Numbered from the stretch's first letter, positions 1 to 5,067 are shown. The stretch is DNA of 5,090 nt from Bryobacterales bacterium (GCA_003139735.1 PLGA01000499.1:1-5090); one strand, 5' to 3'. The notes: a model not told the origin generated them from the sequence alone. Program-made: numbers and translations.

Positions 1-14
1 GTGTATCGTTCCGT

Positions 15-692
15 TCACGCCGTTGCTCCTTTCAAAATCCCCGCCACATACTGGAACCGCCAGCATCCGCCGCGCCGGGTTCGGTAGCCGCAGCCGTTCA
101 GATCATCGGCAATCCGCCGTGTCGAAAGTCCGTCTTGAGATAGCGCCCGAATGCGCGCCACAATCTCTTGCTCCTGCGGATCGGCCTCCAGGTGAACGCC
201 ATCCGCCGCTAGTTTATAGCCGAACGGCAGTTCGCCGACGCGCTCACCCTGCGATTTCTTGAAGGACATTGCCGTGCGCGTCCGTTCGCCGATGGCTTCG
301 CGTTCCCACTGGCTAACGGAAACCATGATATTCAGCACCAGCCGCCCCGCCGCGCTCCCGGTGTCCAGAGATTCGGCCACGCTCACCAGGGACACGCCGC
401 GCCGGGTGAACCGCTCCAACAGTTCGGCAAGGTCTTTCACGCTTCGGGTGAGCCGGTCCAACTTCGCAATGATGACGGTATCCACGGCGCCAGTATCCAC
501 CAGGGAGAGAAGCCGCGTCATGCCCGGACGGTTCAGAGACTTCGCAGACTCGCCCGCGTCAATGATGACTTCCGCCAGCTCCGCGCCTTGCACCACGGCC
601 ATAGCCCGGACCTTCTCCGATTGCGCTTCGAGCGAAACGCCGAAGTCCGCTTGCTTTTCTGTGCTCACCCTGACGTAACCGATTGCTTTCAT
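15..692 (-). CDS. Serine recombinase (resolvase/invertase family)
   Basis: Site-specific serine recombinase of 225 residues, predicted to cut DNA through a covalent 5'-phosphoserine link and to catalyse resolution, inversion or integration. The catalytic domain spans about residues 1-140. It has YVRVS with Tyr6, Arg8 and nucleophile Ser10; Arg55 in 'LNRPGM'; and the 'KLDRLTR' block with Arg80 and Arg83, matching the active-site arginines of gamma-delta resolvase. Residues 116-140 form the long helix E. The C-terminal part (about 155-225) starts 'PFGYKL' and contains 'GLSTRRIADDLN', like the start of the Recombinase domain (PF07508), with an HTH-type segment. It lacks the long zinc-ribbon and coiled-coil tail of large serine integrases, so it resembles a short resolvase-like enzyme that looks complete. 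The start is fixed because the next Met lies after Ser10. No Shine-Dalgarno sequence is seen; the promoter at 699-727 suggests a leaderless mRNA. Substrate sites are not identifiable here. Confidence 0.93.
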   Translation of the reverse strand: MKAIGYVRVSTEKQADFGVSLEAQSEKVRAMAVVQGAELAEVIIDAGESAKSLNRPGMTRLLSLVDTGAVDTVIIAKLDRLTRSVKDLAELLERFTRRGVSLVSVAESLDTGSAAGRLVLNIMVSVSQWEREAIGERTRTAMSFKKSQGERVGELPFGYKLAADGVHLEADPQEQEIVARIRALSQDGLSTRRIADDLNGCGYRTRRGGCWRFQYVAGILKGATA

Positions 693-698
693 ATCTCT

Positions 699-727
699 AT
701 TATACCTAACACCCCCAGTTAGGTCAA
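699..727 (-). promoter_or_regulatory. Sigma70-type promoter of the serine recombinase gene
   Basis: On the minus strand, TTGACC (727-722) is followed by a 17-bp spacer and a perfect TATAAT (704-699). Only six bases separate the -10 box from the ATG at 692, so the expected transcription start is at or next to the start codon and the transcript would be leaderless. This is the best promoter match I found in the window. Confidence 0.75.
704..724. promoter_or_regulatory. Inverted repeat in the promoter spacer, candidate operator
   Basis: Perfect 7-bp arms ACCTAAC (704-710) and GTTAGGT (718-724) surround a 7-nt centre. The repeat fills the spacer of the recombinase promoter and overlaps the edges of its -10 and -35 boxes. 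A dimeric repressor bound here would block the promoter. The regulator is unknown; candidates are the recombinase itself or the element's HTH protein. Confidence 0.5.
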
Positions 728-735
728 GAGAAATC

Positions 736-764
736 TTGGTTATTTCTAAGACCCGGTGTAAGAT
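736..764 (+). promoter_or_regulatory. Candidate promoter of the small basic protein gene
   Basis: TTGGTT (736-741), a 17-bp spacer and TAAGAT (759-764) lie on the plus strand, six bases before the ATG at 771. This is the same geometry as the divergent recombinase promoter, and the two -35 boxes are 8 bp apart. The -35 match is only moderate. Confidence 0.5.
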
Positions 765-770
765 TGAGAC

Positions 771-971
771 ATGGGGAGAAAGAGACTACCGCCGGACGTT
801 CTGGACTTCTTCCGCAAGCAGGGCGCGAAGGGTGGCAAGATCGGGGGCAGTGCGGGCGGAACCAAAGCCGCGGCCGGCATGACGCTCGCAGAACGCGCCG
901 CCCGCGCGAAGAAGGCTTCCGCCGCCGCCGTCGCCGCGCGCAAGGCGAAGAAGAAACAAGCTGAGCGATAG
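771..971 (+). CDS. Small basic 'KGGK.GG' protein
   Basis: Protein of 66 residues, very rich in Lys, Arg, Ala and Gly. It starts 'MGRKRLPPDVLDFFRKQG', continues into 'AKGGKIGGSAGG' (about 19-30), then 'MTLAERAARAKKAS' (about 37-50), and ends in a Lys/Arg/Ala-rich tail. I recall this pattern (KGGK.GG, then MT.AER..RA.KA) from small hypothetical proteins of soil bacteria with no assigned function. The charge suggests nucleic-acid binding, perhaps nucleoid-like, but that is inference. It is divergent from the recombinase. No clear Shine-Dalgarno precedes the ATG, and the candidate -10 box lies six bases upstream, so it may be leaderless. An overlapping plus-strand reading frame starting at 764 looks like a shadow because it lacks the family pattern. 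Confidence 0.75.
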   Translation: MGRKRLPPDVLDFFRKQGAKGGKIGGSAGGTKAAAGMTLAERAARAKKASAAAVAARKAKKKQAER

Positions 972-988
972 CTCGCCGCCCGCCGCTT

Positions 989-1014
989 GTCATCCAACGG
1001 AGCCGTTGCATGAC
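989..1014. repeat. 26-bp imperfect palindrome downstream of the small basic gene
   Basis: The outer arms GTCAT (989-993) and ATGAC (1010-1014) and the inner arms CAACGG (995-1000) and CCGTTG (1003-1008) pair around a 2-nt centre, with one symmetric C/C mismatch on each side. It begins 18 bases after the stop codon at 971. No T tract follows, so it is not a standard intrinsic terminator. It could be an mRNA-end-stabilising hairpin, a terminator lacking a U tract, or a protein-binding site. Confidence 0.45.
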
Positions 1015-1040
1015 GGAACCGTAACCAACCCGCAAATAAC

Positions 1041-1073
1041 CAGTTCCGAAGAAAACTGATAATAAAGCAGTTC
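1041..1073 (-). terminator. Weak hairpin region after the secreted protein gene
   Basis: CAGTTC occurs at 1041-1046 and again at 1068-1073, with AACTG between them (1054-1058), so two alternative 5-bp stems are possible. Read on minus, AACTG and CAGTT are followed by TTTTCTT. This is just downstream of the stop codon at 1101. The short stem and interrupted T run make it a weak terminator candidate. Confidence 0.25.
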
Positions 1074-1100
1074 GCTCCAACGGCCCACTTGAACGGTTCA

Positions 1101-1808
1101 TCAGTACGGATTTGGCCTCTTCGGTTGCGTCTCGGATTCCGCGGCCATCACTTTAGATGAAAACACCACGGTTATGAATCGAGTCAAGCCCTCCATGCTC
1201 TCCTCAGCATAGATTGTCGTTTCGTCCGGCGTTTTCCAGGCGGCCCGCTCACATTCCCATTTGGCACCGAAGGCGTTGTGGTACATGACTGTATCACGGG
1301 TTGCCGGCGTGCCGTACTTTTCCACGAGAAAGGCGATATCACGCTCCGTGTCCGGCTTGTAGATTGTCAAACGCGCGAGCACGCCACCGCGAAAAATCCA
1401 GTGGTATGGCCGCTTAAACGTGTCGCTCCCCTGGCCTCCAATACCGAGTTCCTGCATGGCGTGGTGCAACTCCGGGTTGGGACCTTCGCTGTACTCTCCA
1501 CTGCCGGTGTCTCGGATGTTGGAAAGCAAAGCGCATTCCTGTGCCAGTTGCTTCGCTACCCGCGGCTTGCCGCTCCAGGGATTCTTTGAATCCTTATGGG
1601 GCGCGCAGACTTCGGACAGATTTATCGCGGTGATGCCCAGCCATTGCGCGAAGGACTCGCCCATCGTGTGCGAAAGAAAAGTAGTTGCAGGAGGCTTGCC
1701 ATTGTTCTGCGCCGGTGAGACGCCACTGAATAGCAGCAGGGGCGCCACAGAAAGCACGATATTGATGCCTAAAACACTAATCCTCATCATTGCCACCGCA
1801 TTAATCAT
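1101..1808 (-). CDS. Secreted hypothetical protein with signal peptide
   Basis: I do not recognise a named family. The 235-residue product begins with a likely Sec signal peptide: Arg9, a hydrophobic core at about residues 11-28, and a plausible signal peptidase I site after 'SPA' (residue 33). The mature part has 'FLSHTMGESFAQWLGI' (about 44-59), Cys68, Cys92 and Cys186, an 'EKYGTP' segment near 163-168, and an aromatic, strand-like end 'TRFITVVFSSKV'. I recall similar secreted hypotheticals from acidobacteria. Its site of action is presumably periplasmic or extracellular. The longest frame starts with ATG at 1808. ATGs at 1790 and 1787 are credible alternatives because GCGGTGG lies just before them, and they give a more typical signal-peptide N-terminus. 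It is not co-transcribed with recombinase functions in any obvious way and may be cargo. Confidence 0.8.
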   Translation of the reverse strand: MINAVAMMRISVLGINIVLSVAPLLLFSGVSPAQNNGKPPATTFLSHTMGESFAQWLGITAINLSEVCAPHKDSKNPWSGKPRVAKQLAQECALLSNIRDTGSGEYSEGPNPELHHAMQELGIGGQGSDTFKRPYHWIFRGGVLARLTIYKPDTERDIAFLVEKYGTPATRDTVMYHNAFGAKWECERAAWKTPDETTIYAEESMEGLTRFITVVFSSKVMAAESETQPKRPNPY

Positions 1809-1899
1809 TCACCAGCGGCGCAATCGCTCTCAACGCCCAGTTCGGTATGCCTTTCCGGCGCCCGCTGCCGGGTGGCTTCGGCGATCCGCGTGCAAACGG

Positions 1900-1916
1900 C
1901 ATGCTATCACATGCTA
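1900..1916. repeat. Two CATGCTA direct repeats at 10-bp spacing
   Basis: CATGCTA (1900-1906) and CATGCTA (1910-1916) are separated by TCA, so the repeat period is 10 bp, about one helical turn. They lie between the HGGxSTG gene and the secreted protein gene, upstream of the latter, where a transcription factor could bind. Function is inferred only from position and phasing. Confidence 0.35.
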
Positions 1917-1922
1917 CTTTAG

Positions 1923-1935
1923 CGCGGCTGCCGCG
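1923..1935. repeat. Perfect 13-bp palindrome after the HGGxSTG gene
   Basis: CGCGGC and GCCGCG (1923-1928 and 1930-1935) flank a single T, immediately downstream (on minus) of the HGGxSTG stop codon. Without a T tract it is not a clear intrinsic terminator, although a GC-rich hairpin here could mark the 3' end of the transcript. Confidence 0.3.
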
Positions 1936-1936
1936 T

Positions 1937-2152
1937 CTATGGGCTCGCGGCGCCCGCGCGGGGCACGGCTGTACGTCCATGCTTTGTCACGGCCCGCCGG
2001 ATGCGCTCGATTCCTTCGGTCGTCCTCGGCCCCGTGCTCAGTCCACCGTGATTCCGGCATCGCGTGTATTTTTGCCTCCGGGTGCTCCATATCGCCGCGG
2101 CCTGACAGGGAGTTCCCCGTTTTGTCTTTGCCCCACATCTGGGCGGCTTCAT
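1937..2152 (-). CDS. HGGxSTG-motif small zinc-finger-like protein
   Basis: Small basic protein of 71 residues. The N-terminus has 'CGAKTKRGTPC' (Cys6, Cys16), followed by Cys32-x2-His35 and the signature 'HGGLSTGPRTTEG' (35-47), then 'RIRRAVTKHGRTA'. The order Cys, Cys, Cys-x2-His, HGGxSTGP is the hallmark of the HGGxSTG family, common in bacterial genomes and often next to phage or mobile genes. Its biochemical role is not established. The three Cys and one His suggest a metal site (inference). I chose ATG 2152 because AGGAGG lies nine bases upstream (2162-2167). A GTG at 2179 would extend the frame, but the Shine-Dalgarno would then fall inside the coding region. The family core looks intact, with no sign of decay. 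Confidence 0.82.
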   Translation of the reverse strand: MKPPRCGAKTKRGTPCQAAAIWSTRRQKYTRCRNHGGLSTGPRTTEGIERIRRAVTKHGRTAVPRAGAASP

Positions 2153-2161
2153 TCTCTTTTC

Positions 2162-2167
2162 CCTCCT
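2162..2167 (-). promoter_or_regulatory. Strong ribosome binding site of the HGGxSTG gene
   Basis: AGGAGG on the minus strand, nine bases before the ATG at 2152. It decides that start over the in-frame GTG at 2179 and is the strongest Shine-Dalgarno sequence in the window. Confidence 0.75.
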
Positions 2168-2170
2168 TTG

Positions 2171-2412
2171 GGGAAACACCCCATCACACGCGCGCGCGTA
2201 CTGCGCACTAAGTCGAAAGACCCCATGATGCGCGCGCGTACCGGTTCGGAAAACGCATTCGGGCGCCCGCCCTTGGCGTCGCCTTTTTTATGGGCAGTGC
2301 CAAAATGCCAGTTCGGTTTGGCCCGGAGACTTCGCGCGCGCGCGTATGTGTTCGGACTGTGCGGACTTTTGGAAAGACTCCATGACGCTCGCGCGCATCG
2401 CGCGCGCGTACC
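2171..2412. repeat. Cluster of diverged repeats ending in CGCGCGCGTAC tracts
   Basis: Three imperfect direct copies share a GGAAAGACCCCATGA-like block followed by an alternating CG tract and GTAC: about 2172-2201, 2214-2241 and 2371-2411, the last with roughly 11 extra bases before the tract. A fourth tract without the full leading block ends in GTAT at 2331-2347. Alternating pyrimidine-purine runs of 11 to 18 bases favour Z-DNA. The stretch 2180-2498 has open frames on minus (for example 2208-2474), but they are Arg/Ala-rich products of the CG tracts and I do not accept them as genes. The cluster lies upstream of the HGGxSTG gene, and the first copy runs into its ribosome binding region. It may be regulatory, a REP-like repeat family, or remnants of duplication. 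Confidence 0.6.
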
Positions 2413-2498
2413 GTTACGCGAATGCGGGACACACAAAGCACATTGCCCCCCTTTCCCCCCATGATAAGGCCCAAAGCACGGGTTGCGCGAGAATACCA

Positions 2499-2759
2499 TC
2501 ACCGCCGCCCCTCCGGGCGCGCCACGGCCTCGCCAGCGCGTTCCTTGGGTATTCTGGCGCCGCCGCCCGCCGGCGCGCAGCAAGGGCAGCAGCTCGCGCA
2601 TCCGGTTCCAGCCTGGCGCATTGGCGTATGTTTCACGGTGACGCCCGCGGCGCTGCAAGTCGGGCAGTCTGCCGGCGCTTGGCGTGTCCGTAGGCAATCC
2701 CGCGGGCCTGGCGCCGGAGCCGGTGCGCCCTGCCGTCTGAGTCGCGCCCCCTTCGTCAT
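2499..2759 (-). CDS. Small Cys-rich ORF, possible zinc ribbon, coupled to the CHC2 gene
   Basis: Candidate 86-residue protein whose ATG (2759) overlaps the TAA of the upstream CHC2 gene as TAATG, a classic translational-coupling arrangement. It contains 'DCPTCSAAG' (Cys32, Cys35) and 'GCASCCPCC' (Cys54, Cys57, Cys58, Cys60, Cys61), a possible C-x2-C ... C-x2-C zinc ribbon. The rest is Ala/Pro/Arg-rich and low in complexity. Small zinc-ribbon ORFs are plausible partners of mobile-element replication genes, but I do not recognise a family. High GC leaves overlapping frames open here on both strands (a longer minus frame starts at 2769), so the choice rests on the start overlap and the paired cysteines. 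Confidence 0.4.
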   Translation of the reverse strand: MTKGARLRRQGAPAPAPGPRDCLRTRQAPADCPTCSAAGVTVKHTPMRQAGTGCASCCPCCAPAGGGARIPKERAGEAVARPEGRR

Positions 2760-3823
2760 TACAGTGCACCCGCGGTCGGTCGCGCTGTCAGATCTGAAGT
2801 TCGCCGTTCGCGGTGGCGCCTGTTTGGCCGCCGCCGGTCCAGGAGCGCATCCTTGTGCCGCCGCCCCGAGTGTCTGAGCAGCGGAGCGCGGCGGCCCCGC
2901 CAATTTCCCGCTATGCGTCGGATAGCGGCAATCTCGCCACTGCTATTCCAGGAATAGAGAGGTTTGTACTGAGTACAAGCGTGGGCGGGCGCGGCGGCGC
3001 GCGGCTTAACTGTGTTCTGTGACAGCGCACTTTGCCGCTCGGCTCGCTGGCGCCGGCGGATTTCTCGCTCGCCCTCGATTGCTTGTTTCGTTTGGTCCCA
3101 TTTCGCTCCCGCGAGTTCGATGACGGAATCCGCTTGGGGTGTGAGCAAATAGGCGCTCACTGATCGCAACGCGCTCGACGCGCGCCGCGGGCCTTCCTTC
3201 CGGGCCAGCCAACCGATGTTCTCAAGCTCTCGGATGGCGTCCGCGACGGCGTTGGGCGACGCCACCCCGCTGTATCGGCTGATGGCGCGGTAGCTGATGC
3301 GGACTTCGGCCGTGCTCTTGCCGGATTCCCGGTCAGAATGACTCAGCAGAACCGGCACGATGCACCGTGCCGGCGCGGAAAGCTCAGCCCACAGCCCGGA
3401 CAAGACCAGGATTCCGATATCGCCCTCAAAGCCCGCCCGCACTGGCGGACGGGCCGGCTGCTTCAGGTGCTTCCCTTTCGGAATGCAAGGCACGCTGAAC
3501 CGCGCCGCAATCCACAGAGCCGCGTCTGCCGGGCCGGTCAGATCCAAGACGCTCATCGCCAAGTCAACTGGTCCCATCGGTTTGTTGTCACACACGAAGC
3601 ACTTCACCGTGTTGTTCTTGCGCCGGACTCCGACCGAAGCCGTTCGGTCCCCGTGCTGGTGCTGTTCGGGGTGCCAGCAGTGAATTTTCGTGGCGCCGTC
3701 AAATCGGAGATCCAGGGCGCGCGCGACTTCCGCCACGGAAACATTCCGGTTAATCCATCGAAGGTCCGGGATGCCTCGATTCGCGCGCGGAGGTTTGGCG
3801 CTATCGCTCTGCACGGAGTTCAC
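2759..3823 (-). CDS. CHC2-type zinc-finger protein with winged helix, likely replication protein
   Basis: Protein of 354 residues, probably in DNA replication or priming of the element. The N-terminal third has a DnaG-like CHC2 zinc finger: Cys49-x-His51, 'HGDRTAS' (57-63), Cys75-x2-Cys78, then 'GPVDLAMSVLDL' (84-95). Residues about 174-208 form a winged-helix-like unit ('ISYRAISRYSGV', then 'NAVADAIRELENIGWL'), as in plasmid or phage Rep proteins. I see no TOPRIM or helicase motif, so it is not a complete primase; a DNA-binding initiator is more likely (inference). Residues after about 250 become Arg-rich and low in complexity, possibly disordered or a frameshifted tail. The frame starts at GTG 3823, overlapping the HTH gene by 23 bp. 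A GTG at 3814 is a good alternative, with GGTGA five bases upstream. Coupled translation with the HTH gene is likely. Confidence 0.75.
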   Translation of the reverse strand: MNSVQSDSAKPPRANRGIPDLRWINRNVSVAEVARALDLRFDGATKIHCWHPEQHQHGDRTASVGVRRKNNTVKCFVCDNKPMGPVDLAMSVLDLTGPADAALWIAARFSVPCIPKGKHLKQPARPPVRAGFEGDIGILVLSGLWAELSAPARCIVPVLLSHSDRESGKSTAEVRISYRAISRYSGVASPNAVADAIRELENIGWLARKEGPRRASSALRSVSAYLLTPQADSVIELAGAKWDQTKQAIEGEREIRRRQRAERQSALSQNTVKPRAAAPAHACTQYKPLYSWNSSGEIAAIRRIAGNWRGRRAPLLRHSGRRHKDALLDRRRPNRRHRERRTSDLTARPTAGAL

Positions 3824-4007
3824 CCGGTAAGCTCACGCGCCGCGAATCGATGAAATCGGCGAGATCCTCGGGCCGAAATCGAACTAAGCCCCCGACTTTC
3901 ACGTACCCCAATCCGTTGCGCATCAGGCGCTCGATTGAGCCGGCGGAGATGTTCAGGAAACGCGCGGCTTCCCGTTTGTTTATCAGGCGGTAATCATTCT
4001 GTCGCAT
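3801..4007 (-). CDS. Excisionase-like helix-turn-helix DNA-binding protein
   Basis: Small DNA-binding protein, 68 residues from the ATG at 4007. 'YRLINKREAARFLNIS' followed by 'GSIERLMRNGLGYVKVGGLVR' (split here as two blocks) and 'FRPEDLADFIDSRR' is the classic pattern of the HTH_17/MerR-like excisionase family (PF12728): a helix-turn-helix, then a wing ending in RF.P.DL..F. Such proteins act as Xis directionality factors or as AlpA-like regulators in mobile elements. I chose ATG 4007 because GGATGG lies five bases upstream and homologues begin close to this point. ATG 4016 and TTG 4037 are possible longer starts. The 3' end overlaps the next gene by 23 bp in another frame, so they probably share one mRNA. 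The GGTRACT repeats just upstream are candidate autoregulatory sites. Confidence 0.85.
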   Translation of the reverse strand: MRQNDYRLINKREAARFLNISAGSIERLMRNGLGYVKVGGLVRFRPEDLADFIDSRRVSLPGELRAER

Positions 4008-4060
4008 TTGTACCATCCGCTTTGCAGGATGACTCAACGCCCATGAAGCCGTATAGAGTG

Positions 4061-4155
4061 GGTAACTGGGTGACTGGTGTAAATGGATGGTTTGGAGTGA
4101 CTTGCGCGCGAAAGAAAGTGTCTACAAGGTAACTCGGCAGACTACGGGGTAACTC
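4061..4155. repeat. GGTRACT repeat cluster, candidate operator or iterons
   Basis: GGTAACTG (4061-4068) and GGTGACTG (4069-4076) lie in tandem with an 8-bp period. AGTGACTT is at 4096-4103, and GGTAACTC occurs at 4128-4135 and 4148-4155, the last two 20 bp apart. All are in the same orientation. They cover the gap upstream of the HTH/CHC2 pair and reach into the 3' end of the 203-residue gene. Position and phasing suggest binding sites for the HTH protein or the replication protein. No good promoter boxes could be fitted in this gap. Confidence 0.5.
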
Positions 4156-4753
4156 CGGCCTTCGAGAGCCATTTCTTCACGCGGCCGCCGTATTTCTCGC
4201 TTTTGTACGCCTTGCACCAAGTTAGACCGCCCCACCTGGCCCCCGGCGGAGTATTCCGTCTATTCGCGTCGAGTCGCACACACATGTCCCGATGCGAGAG
4301 TTTCTCGCCCTTCATCTCGCGGACTTCGTGACGAAGATCCTCCAGAACGGGGTCGCGTGAGCGAGCCGATGCGGCGTTACGCCTCTTTGCCGGCGTCGAT
4401 ACCTCTATGCGGCCGGATCGCGCACGCAGTTCGGATTCGAGCACCGCGCAGCCGTCGCGCGGTGTCTGTAGCCAGAATTCCATTTCAGAAAAACCCAGCC
4501 GGCGGAATTCCGCCCACAATTGGCGCCAATACTCCGTTGGGTCGTCAAGGTCCGCGCGCACACCGAGCTGCCGCAACAGGTCTCTCACGTAGCCTTCGGG
4601 CACACCATCCCGCTCACTTGCTTTCTGGATGGCTACGGCTACCTGATCCAAGAATTGCCCGAGTTCATCCGGCGAGAGCTTCGCCGCGTGCGCTTCAAAG
4701 GCGGCCCTTGCGGCCGCGTAACCACGCTCGAGCTCCTCTGGAGGTTCGGGCAT
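4142..4753 (-). CDS. Hypothetical protein (203 residues)
   Basis: I do not recognise a family. The 203-residue protein is mostly helical in appearance. The N-terminal half is acidic ('PEPPEELERGYAAARAAFEAH', written here as the start of a helix, with 'LSPDELGQFLDQV' at about 26-38). The middle holds 'YWRQLWAEFRRLGF' (75-88). The C-terminal 65 residues are basic and Trp-rich: 'KLSHRDMCVRLD' (151-162), 'ARWGGLTWCKAY' (172-183) and 'RVKKWLSKA' (191-199). This tail resembles a small DNA-binding module in which a helix is followed by W..L.W..AY, as I recall from acidobacterial accessory proteins. There are no signal peptide and no membrane segments. The start ATG 4753 has AGGAG eight bases upstream (4762-4766). 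It lies in the same direction as the HTH/CHC2 genes but is separated from them by the repeat-bearing gap. Confidence 0.72.
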   Translation of the reverse strand: MPEPPEELERGYAAARAAFEAHAAKLSPDELGQFLDQVAVAIQKASERDGVPEGYVRDLLRQLGVRADLDDPTEYWRQLWAEFRRLGFSEMEFWLQTPRDGCAVLESELRARSGRIEVSTPAKRRNAASARSRDPVLEDLRHEVREMKGEKLSHRDMCVRLDANRRNTPPGARWGGLTWCKAYKSEKYGGRVKKWLSKAGVTP

Positions 4754-5067
4754 CGCTTCCTCTCCTGCGATTTCCCTTTCCCCCCAGGGGGAGCCGCCGC
4801 GGGAGGGATGCCCCGCTCGTCGCCCGGTTCATGACACCAGACCAAAGGCGGCCTCCCAAAAACATAACACGCCTCCGACAGTCGCGGGCCGAACCGCCGC
4901 TTTACGCCGCAAAGGCTGTAGGGACTTTTGCAGGGACCCAGGCCGTTTCAGCACTCCCCACCGCTCCGCACCGCGTCCGGCGTGTTTCCACGTAAGCCAC
5001 GGTAAAGATTGCTATTTACTTGAAAAACAAGGGGATGCGAAGAGAAGGCGAAGCGTTCGCTCGCTAA
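4754..5067. other. Intergenic stretch with no convincing gene
   Basis: About 310 bp upstream of the 203-residue gene. Open frames here are GC-driven and show no recognisable protein. Small features seen are a near-repeat of CCACGTAAG and CCACGGTAAAG (4988-5007), which could be recombinase arm-type sites, a short CTTG/CAAG hairpin around 5019-5031, and a GCGAA/TTCGC inverted element near 5049-5060 next to the tRNA-like edge. A weak minus-strand promoter (TTCGCA, 17 bp, TAAATA) around 5013-5041 is possible but unreliable. Confidence 0.4.

Noticed and set aside
2257..2289. GC-rich hairpin followed by six T on the plus strand
   Set aside because: The stem is only about 3-4 bp with a tiny loop, and no plus-strand gene ends here.
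2449..2461. 13-bp string CCCTTTCCCCCCA shared with 4774-4786
   Set aside because: Low-complexity homopolymer runs; the match is plausible by chance and the contexts differ.
1420..2464. Long plus-strand open frames (1420-2211, 1847-2464)
   Set aside because: They are antisense to the secreted and HGGxSTG genes, are rich in Arg, Ser and Pro, and show no family pattern. High GC keeps antisense frames open.
2208..2474. Minus-strand frame of 88 residues in the repeat cluster
   Set aside because: The product is mainly Arg-rich translation of the CG tracts; the G-rich stretch near its start is not a well-spaced ribosome binding site.
2149..2769. Minus-strand frame of 206 residues across the repeat cluster
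   Set aside because: It competes with the TAATG-coupled Cys-rich frame, spans the CG repeats giving RARA-type peptides, and ends inside the HGGxSTG gene start. No recognisable domain.
3338..3853. Plus-strand frame of 171 residues
   Set aside because: Antisense to the CHC2 protein, which has clear zinc-finger and winged-helix patterns.
4007..4037. TTG-initiated extension of the HTH gene
   Set aside because: No convincing ribosome binding site at 4037, and the extra residues are not typical of the family; kept only as an alternative.
4357..4995. Plus-strand frame of 212 residues
   Set aside because: Antisense to the 203-residue gene, Arg/Pro/Ala-rich, no recognisable motif, and the minus-strand gene has a good ribosome binding site.
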